A DNA stretch of 64,000 nt from Odontocerum albicorne (lineage: Eukaryota; Arthropoda; Insecta; Trichoptera; Odontoceridae). The translations under genes and the position numbers were made by a program. Location of the stretch: contig OX463838.1 in the NCBI GenBank assembly GCA_949825065.1, positions 5,248,251 to 5,312,250 of the forward strand. The letters are read 5' to 3'. Below the pieces are notes generated by a model, which was not told where the DNA came from, ran no database searches, and worked only from the letters and a program-made list of their open reading frames with translations. Positions 1 through 11,349 of the stretch are shown piece by piece (the stretch's first letter is position 1; each line of letters opens with the position of its first letter).

Positions 1-752
1 ATTTAAAACAAGAAGAAACCCACACTCACGAGCCCACAAAATCTTTTCCACACGTCATTCATCCTGAAAGCCCAAATACTCAAAATCCTGTCGCAATAAC
101 AACCACGCTCCGATCGACTGTCTAAATGGTTTTCCTACCTTAACCTATATATTATACTTTATTATTGATTATTATGCAACTGAATGAGTCTGTTTAAATA
201 ATGAAATCTGTTAAACAATTTTAATTTATGATTCTACAGGTTACATAGACGATTTGCTTGTTAAGAAGTTGTTAAAAAAGTGGCTGATCGATTTTGAATC
301 AATCCGATACTCGTAACTGAAAAGTGATGAAATGTATCCCTTTTAAAAGATTACCAAATATTTATACGAATTTCCTTAATTTTAACAAATGAACATTTAA
401 ATTCGATAAAAAATTTATTCAAAACACGAAAACATTTATTTCTGTGACAACGTGTTAGAGGAATAAGAAAATTGTGAATTCTAATAGAATTCATTGATCA
501 TGTAATTTCACAGAAGTCTTGAGATAACCGTGATGCTGTGAAATGAAAAATCCTTTAACGTTTTTCTCTAAAATGTATTTTTCGTCTCCAAAGAGATAAA
601 GCAAATTCTATAACTGGGAAAATAAGATTACATCTAAGCTGTTTGAAGCTTTTTCGTTTGATTGAAAATAATTTAATCGGTTTATAGAATGAAACGGTTA
701 CATTTTTTTCAGTAAAAACTTAAAAGAATACTCAATGAAGTTAAAATGTTAT
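1..752. other. AT-rich sequence without a recognised feature
   Basis: No frame of notable length and no repeat shared with the rest of the window was seen. It contains one copy of the over-represented octamer TACTCGTA at 308-315. Confidence 0.6.
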
Positions 753-768
753 TAACTATAAGAACACT

Positions 769-1415
769 CTCTCTCCATGGCTCCATCCCAACTCATTGTC
801 TGCGAAGACTGTTGGGGTCAGCTCTCCTCGTCCTCAGGTTGTATGCTCTTCTGTCCCGGACTACGTCCCTCAGGCCGTGCCTCTGCATCAGGTTATCTCT
901 TTGCACCACCCATGAATTCCTTGGTCTTCTTCTGGTTGTTATTAGAGGAAGATCCATGGAGATTGCCTGGTTCACAATGTGATCGGGTGCTCTGCATCCA
1001 ATGTGCCCATACAATCTCAATCGCCTCTCCTTTATCTTGCTGTTGATGTCTGTAACACCCAGGCTTCCACGAATGTGTGAGCTTCTTATTTTGTCTCTTA
1101 GGGACACACCTGCTGACCATCTTAGCATGCGCATTTCAGCAGTTTCTAGTTGCCTAGATTAAGAGTTATACATCGTCCAGCATTCGGAGCCATAGAGGAG
1201 TGCGGGTCTGACAATCGTTTGGTATACTTTTCCTTTTAACTTTACTGGCATTTTCGGATCACATAGAACTCCCGTCATTGATCTAAACTTCATCCATCCC
1301 ACACTAATTCTATGTGTTACATCTGCTGCACATCCTCCATCGCTATGGATGAGTGACCCAAGATACTTAAAGGGGTCACAATTTGGTAATGTTTCTCCAT
1401 CCATTTGCATTTAAG
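769..1415 (-). mobile_element. RTE-like LINE 3' fragment with 16-bp target duplication
   Basis: On the minus strand two broken frames (1410-1159, then 1134-793) encode the region downstream of a non-LTR reverse transcriptase: KYLGSLIHSDGG, then YQTIVRPALLYGSECW, and after a frame break RMLRWSAGVSL, IRGSLGV and a basic C-terminus ending RRADPNSLRR. This is the usual C-terminal tail of RTE-type LINE polyproteins. The insert is flanked by a perfect 16-bp direct repeat, taactataagaacact, at 753-768 and 1416-1431. It is therefore a 5'-truncated retrotransposition event and not a gene. The 3' end is a short GA-rich run instead of poly-A. Two further copies lie at 33432-33891 and 41715-42051. The clade name is inferred from the tail motifs; the catalytic RT domain is absent. 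Confidence 0.85.
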
Positions 1416-1431
1416 TAACTATAAGAACACT

Positions 1432-2097
1432 ATGAAATAAAAATGAGTTTTAAAGAAAATCATAATTTTATTTTAACTTACCAGCAACATCAGTTTCCAT
1501 TTTTTGTTGATATTGTTCACAATTATCAAGTTCCACAAACACACGCACGTATTCCTGAAAAAACAATCCTGAAATTAGTTTCATTAAAAAATGATATTGT
1601 TTCTTCTTATACTCGTATTTAATAATTCGTAACAAATTGAATTTTTTTTTATGTTTCAATATACTTTTGAAACAAACTCGGATAACATTGTCTGAGAAGT
1701 TCATCGAGCCACAGCTTTATGAACGTAAAATTGTCTGAAATATATTTTCACTGATGCGAAAATAATATTACCTGAAATTTACTAAGAGTTCTTGAATCTA
1801 CTTTAAATTTATTTATAACTTTGATTTCTTCATTTCACAGTGAAAATATATTTCAATCAACGAAACAATTGTTATAAAATTAGTTTTAAGCGAAATATTT
1901 TCGTTATTTATATGTAAAAAATAAAATAAAATATGATGTTATAATATCATTATAAAACAAAGGAAGAAAAAATATAAAGAAAATTAGGACAAGTAATTAT
2001 TGACATGAGAATAATAGAAAAAAAACATACTTGTAGAAAATCAGATAAAATACATTTTGCTTGTCTTTTAAATCACTTAAGGGAGATAAAACATTGT
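1432..2097. other. AT-rich sequence without a recognised feature
   Basis: A 78-codon minus-strand frame (1468-1704) is lysine- and phenylalanine-rich with no recognisable motif, as expected by chance at this composition. An octamer TACTCGTA lies at 1610-1617. Confidence 0.5.
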
Positions 2098-2101
2098 TTA
2101 A

Positions 2102-2545
2102 CCCTTCCTTCCCTGTGATGTGTTACTAGTACACATTGCTTCTAAAACCTTTAATATCTCTATAAATATAATAAATACTGGGTTCAGATTTTAGGTATTC
2201 CTCCGTAATACATTTACGCATTGAATGAAAAAAAAAATATTTATAATAATTATCACTTATCGGCCACCTCAGTGATATTTTCTGAAAATTGGGAATAAAT
2301 TCACCAATACAATCAAACGTGTGCCAGTGTGTGACGTAGGTATATTCATTCTAAAAAATGCTATGGGTGAGGGAACGACGCTATTTACGTCTCACTTTCA
2401 CTCTACCTCGGTAGATGGGAACGCAATAAATGTAATCTCGCTCGCTTCAGTAGCTTTCAGGCATTCGTTTGAGGTGGTCTCTTCGCCCGTTTTGTGAATG
2501 TCGGCCGATGTTTTTTCATGTTTTCAGTAATTAAATTTCTACACT
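2102..2545 (-). mobile_element. piggyBac-like MITE, truncated copy
   Basis: A TTAA at 2098-2101 is followed by CCCTTCCTTCCCTGTG, the terminal inverted repeat of the family whose complete members lie at 38371-38950 and 48985-49550. The internal sequence, read in reverse orientation, matches those copies through the vacuole of conserved blocks around 2190-2230 and 2440-2540. Homology stops near 2545 and the opposite terminus is missing. TTAA target duplication plus CCC-initial ends is the signature of the piggyBac superfamily. No transposase coding remains. Confidence 0.8.
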
Positions 2546-2555
2546 GGTGTTGCCA

Positions 2556-2806
2556 TATCTCAAAGCTTAAGTAGCAACCCTCGTAGCATGCTACTTGGAT
2601 GGTAGTTCTTAAGATCCTCTTGATCGCTTTTCTTATAGAGCAGTATTACTGTTGCAGATTTCCAATCTTCTGCAATGTCTTTTTCTAGAAGGCACTTGTT
2701 GAAAAGTGTTGATAAGATGGTATCCACTTCTCGACCAGTTTGTTTAAGGACATCAATGGACAAACCGTCGGTACCAGTGGCCTTACCGGATTTCATTCCG
2801 TTGATT
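2556..2806 (-). pseudogene. non-LTR reverse transcriptase fragment
   Basis: The minus-strand frame reads NGMKSGKATGTDGLSIDVLK, then EDWKSATVILLYKKSDQEDL and NYHPSSML. These match the N-terminal fingers of LINE reverse transcriptases, where the family pattern is KAPGxDGI, WxxAxVxLLYKKGD and NYRPISLL. The catalytic YADD region is absent, so only about 80 residues of a roughly 1000-residue protein survive. It directly abuts the truncated piggyBac-like MITE. It may belong to the same LINE family as 769-1415, but they share no sequence here to test this. Confidence 0.8.
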
Positions 2807-4304
2807 ACTATGATATATAGTATATATTATATACCATACATGTACATACATTCTAAGTTTGTTCAAATTTCCAGTTTCATTCTGGAAACGGATTAAACAC
2901 ATCTTGTTAAAATTATCCTTAAAATGTAAGTTAAATTATTTTCTTAGTATTTTTATGGATATTTTTTTTAGTATTTATATGGATCAAAAAGAAAAGATAA
3001 CTGCAAAAGGAGCTGCAGATACTAAGTGGAAGAGACGATCGCGTCAATTACATTGAGCAAGTGAGACTCGAAAGAAGCAACAACACGATGACGCGCAAAG
3101 ACAACCACGGCGTGATATTTAAAAAAAAAAATTCTTTATTATTGACGGGTTATTGCTAGTCATTTAAGGTTCACTTAAGTCCGCTAGATATAACGATATG
3201 TTATATTCCAAATAATAATTAAATTTTTTCGATGTCGCCCTCGAGCGTTGTTAAAATAAGGTAATAAATATTATTACTTATTTAACAAAAATGTAGATAT
3301 TTTGTGTAAAATTTATTGTAATTTTTGGATCGCTTCTAGCCATTATGGTTACATATCCCATTGTGACTAACTCTTTCATAAATTTGGCTTTTTTTATATA
3401 TAACGATTATGATGAATTATTTCATTGAAAAATAAAATAGAGGCCTTAAAAGTGTTTGAAATTATTTTACAATGAAAAAAAAATAAAATTTACTAACCGA
3501 ATTTGTTTTTTTAAAGCATGAACCGAATCAGTGTTAAGGTTTATGTGAAAAGTTTTCACCATATTTCACAATTATCTAAATTGCTCATCAGTTCTTAACG
3601 TCAAAGAGGAAATCACAAGTCATCTGTAAGAATTAAGTTAAATTAAGTAAGCATTAAATTATCCATAAACATCAGGAGAATAGTTTTCAAACATTATTCA
3701 AGATGTATTTAAGTGGTATTTGTTTACTTGAGAAACCGAACACTTGAGTCGGGTCATTGATTTGAATAGTTTTTTAAAAGGGTCGGAATAAATTTGTATT
3801 ATTTTTACAACTTATCTAAGAAATCGCCTAGGAAAAGGGTTGCCACGAAATGAAACAAAAAAAGTTTTTGTAATTCGAATTTCTCGGACAATTTTACCCC
3901 TAACGCAACCAAAGTCTCTCAATTCCTTGTCCGTTTATAATATTTTATAAAATCAAAGTATTATTTATATTCATCTAATACAGTACTCAACCTTTATATT
4001 ATATTCTTTCATAAATTAAATGTTTCCGTTTACTCGGTTTTTTCTTCAGTCGAACTATTTCAAAAGAATTACCAAGAATTTATTTAGCATTTAAGTTGGT
4101 TAGTTACTAAACTTCTATAAAAAAACCGTTTTCAGATGATTGTTTAAAAACTGTTAAAATGTCACAAATTGTTTATTTAACCCTCATTGTTTAAATAATT
4201 AAGGAAGTAAAATTAAAAATTTCAAAACAATTCAAGCGATGTTAAATAATTGAAACATGCAAAATAAAAATAGTTTGACATTAATTGTATTATATTTATA
4301 TTGT
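2807..4304. other. AT-rich sequence without a recognised feature
   Basis: Two overlapping short frames at 2675-3056 are low-complexity and show no family motif. No repeat shared with other parts of the window was seen here. Confidence 0.5.
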
Positions 4305-4362
4305 GAACAGTATAACCTAGCGGCTTTCTTGTCATGCAATCTCTTTCAACAAATCAAAAGTA
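4305..4362 (-). mobile_element. decayed SINE/LINE tail
   Basis: The stretch aacctagcggctttcttg followed by caatctctttcaac is a diverged version of the tail seen intact at 41138-41190 and 15320-15365 (aacctggcgggtttattg, then atctcttccaaccaac). No tRNA-like head or coding sequence was recognised next to it. Confidence 0.4.
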
Positions 4363-4529
4363 TGTTACAAAGATCGTTAATTAAAAAAAGAACCCTTGAA
4401 AAAACGGATGGAAATGAAAATCGAAACCACAATTCCTAGACTGGAGAAAGTCTTAGTTACAGGACCACGAAGGTGGGCATTTACATTTACATATCACGCT
4501 TATTATAACATCACTTTGGAAAAATGTTT

Positions 4530-5400
4530 ATTTTGACAAAAGGTGGCAAATAATAGCGTTTATAATAAATATGAAATCAATATATGATTATATTTTGACA
4601 AAAGGTGGCAAATTATATGGTGTATAATAAATATTAAATCAATATATGATTATATTTTGACAAAATGTGGCAAATTATAATGTCTATAATAAATATTAAA
4701 TCAAGATATGATTATATTTTGACAAAAAGTGGCGAATTATAGCGTCTATAAAAAATATGAAATCAATATATGATTATATTTTGACAAAAGGTAGCAAATT
4801 ATAGCGTCTATAATAAATATTAAATCAATATATGATTATATTTTGACAAAAGGTGGCAAATTATAGCGTCTATAATATATATGAAATCAATATATGATTA
4901 TATTTTGACAAAAGGTGGCCAATTATAGCGTCTATAATAAATATGAAATCAATATATGATTATATTTTGACAAAAAGTGGCAAATTATAGCGTCTATAAT
5001 GAATATGAAATTAATATATGATTATATTTAGACAAAAAGTGGCAAATTATAGCGTCTATAAAAAATATGAAATCAATATATGATTATATTTTGACAAAAG
5101 GTAGCAAATTATAGCGTCTATAATAAATATTAAATCAATGTATGATTATATTTTGACAAAAGGTGGCCAATTATAGCGTCTATAATATATATGAAATCAA
5201 TATATGATTATATTTTGACAAAAGGTGGCCAATTATAGCGTCTATAAAAAATATGAAATCAATATATGATTATATTTTGACAAAAGGTGGCAAATTATAG
5301 CATCTATAATAAATATTAAATCAATAGATGATTATATTTTGACAAAAGGTGGCAAATAATAGCGTATATTAGAAATATGAAATCAATATATGATTATAAT
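4530..5400 (+). repeat. 62-bp tandem satellite, about 14 units
   Basis: The unit begins ttttgacaaaaggtggcaaa and ends with atgaaatcaatatatgatta. Fourteen units follow one another with single-base changes and a few small indels. Every unit repeats the core ggtggcaaattatagcgtc. There are no unrelated spacers between units, so it is not CRISPR-like. The array is unrelated to the other satellites of the window. Confidence 0.95.
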
Positions 5401-6409
5401 ATGAAATCAATAGACAATTTATGTAACGCTGTTTACTGCTAGAAAACATATTATTTTTAAGTGTGCGCTAATTTGGGATTCAAACTCACAAAAAATTACG
5501 TAAAAATTAACGATAAAAAAAGATATATGTATTAATTCAAGTACAGTGGTCAAGTACGTCAAACGCTTGTCTTCCTAACTGAGGATTTTAAATTCAATTT
5601 CTACTTGAATCTAAATATTTAAAAGGGTCCCAGGCTATTATTAACACAAATTCTTTCAACATAATTCACGCAAGTTGAAAGAATGTTTTTCATGCAAATT
5701 GAAACATTCTAAATTTGCAATAAAAGTGCAGAACAAAAACTTACATTACAATCCCTGCTGACTTTTATTGATGCATATTGAAAAAATAAGTCCACTATAA
5801 CTGAGTACAAATAAGCTTTTTTATTTTATTTTTGATTTGATAACCGTGAATTCTCGTTCACAAAAATCTCAACAAAAAAGTACGTTTATAGCTTATCAAT
5901 ACATTTTTCCTGTACAACCTTCAACAAAAATATCGGAATTCTTTTCCATGTCGCAAAATAAATTCCTTTTCCTTGGGAATAAAATTGCAATAAAACAGGG
6001 GATCGTAAACTTTTCCATCACAGCGTCAGCATCAGACGTTTTTTTGTGTTGAAAAAAATAACGCACATTTAATATCACCGATGTTACTGTATTCTCCCAC
6101 TCCTAACGGGTAAAATAATCTCTGATAAACTCTACCACCTCTGCTGAATTCAAACCTGACCTCTCCTGACCCATCCATTCCACCTGTTCATGAGGCAACC
6201 TACTGGTCATTCACTTTCAGGGTTGGTCATGAACATTATACTCGTATTATGTAACGAATCCTTATTGTTGGTATTTAAACAAAATACCTGTGGTCATTGC
6301 AGTTGAGATCTAAATGTTTTTTTTATTTCAAGGTATTTCGGGTTAAGAGTGTTAAAACTATAAAATAAAAAGTAAAGGAATGACCACTTTTATGTAATGG
6401 GTATCTGAA
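5401..6409. other. AT-rich sequence with a faint tRNA-like trace
   Basis: Around 5545-5605 the text gtggtcaagtacgtcaaacg followed by attcaatttctac resembles a much-decayed tRNA-derived SINE head (A box, then B box), too degraded to call. The frames at 5837-6078 have no recognisable motif. Confidence 0.35.
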
Positions 6410-6715
6410 ATCCTAAATCCTATGTTAGTGATATTGGTGAAGTGTGACGCTTTTAAGTCAATTTCTTCTCTATCTAATAAATTGATTATTCAAATCGATT
6501 CAATAGGAAGAGGCACCGTGATAGAGTTTTTGCCGTTACTGTTTCAGTGGCGTTAATATTCTGCATCTAAATGTCAGTGATACGGGTGGAGTGTGTTATT
6601 TTGAGGTATATTACTTTTGCATCTACTTAATTGATTATTCAAATCGACCCAAAAGAAAGTTTTTATGATAGAGCTTTTGCTGTTGCTTTCGGCATGAAAA
6701 GCTCTATCTCTCAGT
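6410..6715 (+). repeat. diverged tandem duplication of about 150 bp
   Basis: Two successive segments (about 6410-6545 and 6560-6705) share the same order of blocks: gttagtgatattggtgaagtg versus gtcagtgatacgggtggagtg in shortened form, then ttgattattcaaatcga, then tgatagagtttttgccgtta versus tgatagagcttttgctgttg. The copies are clearly diverged, so the duplication is old. Confidence 0.7.
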
Positions 6716-6747
6716 GTAAGATATATGGATGGCCTTTGCAGCTTTAA

Positions 6748-7375
6748 CCCTTCCCTTACGGTTATAAAAATAATACGCGTGTTACGGTGTTGGGTAGTGA
6801 GTACGCAATCAAAAATTAGCGATTTTAAATCGGAAAAATAAGAACATTCATAGATAATCCCCTTAATTAATTATAATTGAAGTTAAAAATTATAATAATT
6901 GAGATTTCTTTGCTAAAACATTAAAAACCATCTGAAAACATTAAAAAACACTCACGGAACGGGCGTACGTCTAACTTATTTGCAAGCCTAGAGGCAACTA
7001 GTGGCGCTGAACGTCAGTCGCATACCCCGTGCATACGCCTTTGCTTGCGACGTTGAGACAATTCAGGTTGTCGCAATTCAGTCTAGTATGCAAGAGTGAG
7101 ATGCGAATATAGTGTCGCGCTTCCCGCATACTATTCACCCATCGTCAAGACGAGGCACTCGCCGCGTTTAAATGCGAATTTGTTTTCGATCTTTACAAAA
7201 CACCTCGATGTAGTCGATAAATTCTGATTAATATTAATATTATTTTTTAAATCAATGCGTAAATATATTATGGAGGAATACCTAAAATCTTAACCTTGTA
7301 TTTATTATATTTATAGAGATATTGATGGTTATTAGAAGCAACGTGTAGAAGATACCCAACACAGGGAAGGAAAGG
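6748..7375 (+). mobile_element. complete piggyBac-like MITE, subfamily I
   Basis: The element is bounded by TTAA at 6744-6747 and 7376-7379. Its ends are CCCTTCCCTTACGG on the left and, inverted on the right, CCTTTCCTTCCCTGTG. It is 628 bp long and has no coding capacity. The copy at 26797-27417 is the same subfamily in the opposite orientation. It shares the internal block gcgattttaaatcggaaaaa with the subfamily II copies. TTAA duplication and CCC-initial ends point to mobilisation by a piggyBac-type transposase, which is not encoded in this window. Confidence 0.88.
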
Positions 7376-7659
7376 TTAATAAGCATTTGAAGATAACTCT
7401 TTTTGGGAGGTCTTAATCAAAATTTGTGATTTTACACTCGTATGAATACTTAACTACACCTAAAGTCAAATATGTTACTATCACATATAAGAAGAAGTAC
7501 AAACATGTATTTGTAGTGCGTCGTTCCTTGGCAATTTTCTGCAGTTTTCTTAACAAATATGTTTTACTGAAGATATTCAGATGGGGGAAAGTATCTAATC
7601 TAATGGCCGCCGTAGCTTCTTCCTTCCTTCCACTCAACGCATATGTATTTTTTTATGAA

Positions 7660-7720
7660 GTGCATGGCCGTGTGGTAATGCACGGTACTTCCGATTAGAA
7701 ACCCGCACCATGCTACTCCG
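7660..7720 (+). mobile_element. tRNA-like SINE head, decayed
   Basis: The sequence gcatggccgtgtggtaatgc has the shape of a tRNA A box and D arm and is followed by ttccgattagaaacccgc, a broken T arm. It resembles the tRNA-like unit at 18425-18482. Acceptor-stem complementarity is lacking, so it is not a functional tRNA. Confidence 0.4.
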
Positions 7721-8057
7721 CTCGAATGGCCCCAGATATTTTCCGATTAGTTTTTAGGGGTATAAGAATACCTGTGAGTTAGGTAATATGTATTTTTTTA
7801 TAAAAAAAATTCTGGTGTATTCCAATCGATCTAGTACAGCGGTAGGGCCGGTGAGTTTTCTGGTGTGCAAACGGCTTACTCATTTAAAACAAACCCCACA
7901 ACACAGTTTCACTTTCCAATTTAATTGACGTTGGAATAGTAAGGGGTTGCTCGACTTGAAGGCCTAGCAACGATGACGATAAATTTATTTTGTTATATTT
8001 TATCGAGAGCACCATTTAGGTTGATATATAAATTGCCCTTTTATTATAATTATTATA

Positions 8058-8579
8058 AAGGGGTTTTCAAATTGAGCGGTTTTTTTATTCTTGGATAAAA
8101 CACAGATGACGTCGCGAACTTGCCTAAGTCTTGTGACATTTGAAAAGTGTAATGTATGACATTTATAAAAATGGAATCGTATACAGTACACCACGTTCAA
8201 ATTAAGAATTATTTGATGTATTGTAATCTCCGGAAACGGTGATGTTAATTGGCCACCAAAATCATGTGGCCTGATTCCGTTGGACTATTTTCTCTGGGGT
8301 TACGTGAAAAACCAGGTCTATAAGAATGACCCCCAATCAATTCCTCATTGGTGAGTTAGAACCGCAATTATTTAAAATGTCATCTAAAATTTTGACAAAA
8401 GAGTGGACATCTGTGGAGCTGCAAGATGTGAACGTTCGGCGGATATTGTTTTTGTGCTTAAATGCCATACATTAAATTTAAATGACCAATAAATTTGTTT
8501 TGGAATCAAAGTTAATTGTGTGTTTTATTCAATAATTAAAAAAAAATAGAATTAAAAAAACCGCTTAATTTGAAATAAA
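8058..8579 (+). mobile_element. internally deleted Tc1/mariner element (family M, copy 1)
   Basis: The left end aaggggttttcaaattgagc and the right end (ccgcttaatttgaaa) are versions of an inverted terminus better kept at 62302-62838. A short 5' stretch begins with an ATG at 8170 (Met-Glu-Ser-Tyr-like in other copies) and is joined directly to the C-terminal transposase region. That region reads WPPKSCGLIPLDYFLWGY in the frame near 8250-8310, then a decayed IGELEPQL block. Such C-termini belong to IS630/Tc1/mariner transposases of the kind annotated with an N-terminal DUF4817 helix-turn-helix. The catalytic core is deleted. It is non-autonomous. Confidence 0.85.
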
Positions 8580-8689
8580 GATTTATTTATTCAATAAAAT
8601 GCATTAATACTCGCCACATAACATATTAATCATATATTTAAATTGTTTTCTATTTATTTTGTTAAGTAATATGAAGGTATTATGATGTT

Positions 8690-8760
8690 TTTCTTAGCCT
8701 TGTTAGTAAGACACGTGACTTTCACCCCAGAGTTTTTCGTTCGATTCCATATTCGCAAAA
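8690..8760 (+). mobile_element. tRNA-derived SINE head
   Basis: The segment reads cttagccttgttagtaagac (A-box region) and, about 40 bases on, gttcgattccata (B-box consensus GGTTCGANNCC). The same layout occurs at 33262-33330 and 39333-39388. There is no acceptor stem, so this is a SINE remnant. Confidence 0.55.
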
Positions 8761-9334
8761 AATGAATAAAAAAGCCTTTCACTCTTGTAAAAGAGCTCAC
8801 CAAATAACACCGTGTACGTGTGCAAGTATTGTCGCTTTGCGTGCCGTAATGTCATCGACACATGTAATGACGAATCGAGAATTTTGTACCTACTTCAGTG
8901 AATGTAAATCCAAATGCCTGATTTTTAGGGATGAAGAAATTATTGTCTTCTGACCGCACTCTTCTATAGCAGCAAAAAATGTTTAAACATTTGGAAATTG
9001 ATAAGTTTATGAAATTAAAAAGAGAAAAAAATTCCTTCCATTGAATTGTCTTATTGATAAGCAAAAAAAAAACTTTTTACGTACAGTTATATTAAAATAG
9101 ATGTTGCTGATACCAATTTATCAGAACAGTTTTTATAAACAAATTAATATAATATAACAGTTATAATTTTCTCAAAAAAAATTCACTTTTGCGAAGGTTT
9201 ACATATTCAAGAAAGTCTGTGTGTTTTGACTATAGAGAAGCTAATAAATGATGGGCAACTACGACCGTATGGGTATTTTTTATGAAAACCTGAAAACCAC
9301 ATTACCTGAAAAGTCGTGAAACTGGAAAACTTTA
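8761..9334. other. AT-rich sequence without a recognised feature
   Basis: Frames 8762-8953 and 8852-9064 overlap on opposite strands and neither shows a family motif. No repeat was recognised. Confidence 0.5.
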
Positions 9335-9460
9335 AAATACGTAGGTATTTAAGTTGGAGCGGACTGTCAGAGATTGATATCTAAGTCAGAAGATATCATA
9401 GATTGGAAGAGCATTTGGGATAAAGCTTTGGAGGTTTTGTATTCAGGATTCTTCTAATTG
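9335..9460 (+). pseudogene. possible LINE remnant
   Basis: A plus-strand frame reads KTFKYVGIYVGA, then a segment with DIIDWKSIWDKA. This loosely resembles the KYLGxxLGxxL region downstream of LINE reverse transcriptases, followed by a tryptophan-containing helix. Only about 40 residues are readable, and chance similarity cannot be excluded. Confidence 0.25.
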
Positions 9461-9554
9461 TGACAAGTGATTTTCTCCCTATTTCCCATATAAAACTTCA
9501 ACTTGCTTTTAAATTAAATATTTAATATTTAACAACATTCAAATATTTAATTAA

Positions 9555-10340
9555 AAAGATAGACACTTGCTTAACGAAATAGATAAGCATTTTTTTGCCT
9601 AAATTGATAAAAAAAGTTTTCCTGAAAAAGATAGGCGCAATTTAACCGAAAGAGATACGCTTAGTCTTGTCCAAATATACAGATAAAATCTTACCGAAAG
9701 ATAAAAGCAGTCTTGTCAAAATATATAGATACAGTTTTACTGAAAGAAATAAGTATATTCGAAATCAAAGATATAGGTACATGCTTGCCAAAAAAGATGA
9801 ACACAGCTTTACTGAAATTAATAGGCACAATATAACCTAAAGAAATAAGCAAATTATTGCCCAAAGATACAGCATTCTTACCAAAAGAGACAGGCACAGT
9901 ATTACTGTATGAGATAAGCATAGTATTGCCGAAATATGTAAACACAGTTTTACTGAAATAAATAAACATAGCCGAACCGAAAGATGTAACCATGGTCATA
10001 CTGAATGATATGTGTAAAATTTTGCCTAAAAATATAGGCAGTCTTATCAAAAGATATAGTCACAGTACTTACGAAAAAAACAGACACAGTCGTACCGAAA
10101 GGGGTAAGCACAATCTTGTCCAAAGGGATAAGCACAATCTTGTCCAAAGGGATAAGCATAATCTTGTCCAAAGGGATAAGCACAATCTTGTCCAAAGGGA
10201 TAAGCAGAATCTTGTCCAAAGGGATAAGCACAATCTTGTCCAAAAGGATAAGCACAATCTTGTCCAAAGCGATAAACATAGACTTGCCCAAAAAGAAAAC
10301 AACCTTGCTGAAAGAGATAGGTATAGGTATAGTCTTGAGA
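9555..10340 (+). repeat. 24-bp satellite with homogeneous core
   Basis: The unit is gataagcacaatcttgtcc plus aaagg. Between about 10105 and 10276 eight units are nearly identical. To the left, from about 9555, the same 24-bp periodicity continues through strongly diverged units (for example gatagacacttgcttaacg, gataggcgcaatttaaccg, gatacagttttactgaaag). Because 24 is a multiple of three, all frames on both strands stay open, producing spurious frames such as repeated RDKHNLVQ. These are not genes. The decay gradient away from the core suggests an old array with recent local re-amplification. Confidence 0.93.
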
Positions 10341-10385
10341 AGGGGTGAAGCCTTCGTAGAACTGATATTTTTTAGCAAAGCTTAA

Positions 10386-11010
10386 GATGTGTCTCTTGTC
10401 GAATTAAAACTTTTTACTCCCATTTATTTAGCGAACAGCTCCGTGATGAATTTTAAATCGAGTTTACATCTGTTACTCTCTGCCTGTCACAAATTGGATA
10501 TTTTCGAGCAGCTCGTATATGCAAAAAAGGTACGATCCAAAATACACATTTTCATAGTATTTCATACCACTTTGAATTACTTTTAATTTACTTTAAATAT
10601 AATCAATTTAAAAAAAATACTTTAAATGTATAAAGATTAAGACTTCGATTGCAGGATCAAGAAACCTTCGAGACATCATTTAATGAAGCGAACTTGAAAG
10701 GGGAACACAAGCCTTAAAATAAGGGTTAGCAGGTTCAAGTCATCAAAGGACCATAATGCCAAATAAAATTTAATTAATATGTCGCTTTTTCTTCACACAG
10801 GTACACTCTTGAGAGAACTTTTAGAATTAATGTTTTGTAGCTTCGAGGCGCTAGGAAAACAATTAATTCAGATGAAACGGGGGTATACGTAAAAGTTTGG
10901 CAACATGAGTTGCTAGAAATCATACTCGGGATGCCTACACCCTCAGCAAGTATTACTGAACTACTGCGCTTAATTAATGATACATTTAAGGTCCAAAAAT
11001 TTCCATCCTG
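10386..11010 (+). other. possible decayed coding segment
   Basis: Three open stretches lie close together. The first (10386-10586) encodes SSLHLLLSACHKLDIFEQLV. The second follows a pyrimidine tract and CACAG at 10790-10800 and reads TLLRELLELMFCSFEALGKQ. The third, in another frame (about 10842-11010), reads DETGVYVKVWQHELLEIILG and then MPTPSASITELLRLINDTF before a stop. Their composition looks more coding-like than the surroundings, but frames change twice and no family is recognised. It could be host exons, a broken gene or an unrecognised transposon fragment. Confidence 0.22.
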
Positions 11011-11349
11011 AACAATTTAGAAAGTGTATTGATAAATAAAACCGAGGAGATTAGCATCTGAACGTGGTTTTTTTTTGCTGAAAAAAAATCTTAAATTTGA
11101 TAACTCGACGCTTAGAAGTATGTTGATTAAAGCCGATGGAAAGTATGTGGTTATCAAGTTTCTTTCAAAACAAACAAAAAGCGTGGAAGAAATAAAACGA
11201 TGTTTAATTCAAAGACAGTTTTATATAGCACCGTTTAGGGAGTAAACTTTTCTCAACAGCGCACTAACTCGAAACCAATAATATTAAACAAATCTGGTAG
11301 CTAAATCAGCGCCTGAACGCAAAATATATAGCACTATCATTGTATACAG

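Noticed and set aside
2820..2850. TATA-type core promoter
   Set aside because: TATATAGTATATATTATATA is low-complexity and no downstream coding exon could be supported.
4530..5400. CRISPR-like repeat array
   Set aside because: Units are contiguous 62-bp tandem repeats without unique spacers, in a eukaryotic setting.
9992..10378. repeat protein encoded by the 24-bp satellite
   Set aside because: Frames are open on both strands only because the period is a multiple of three; upstream units decay without frame preservation.
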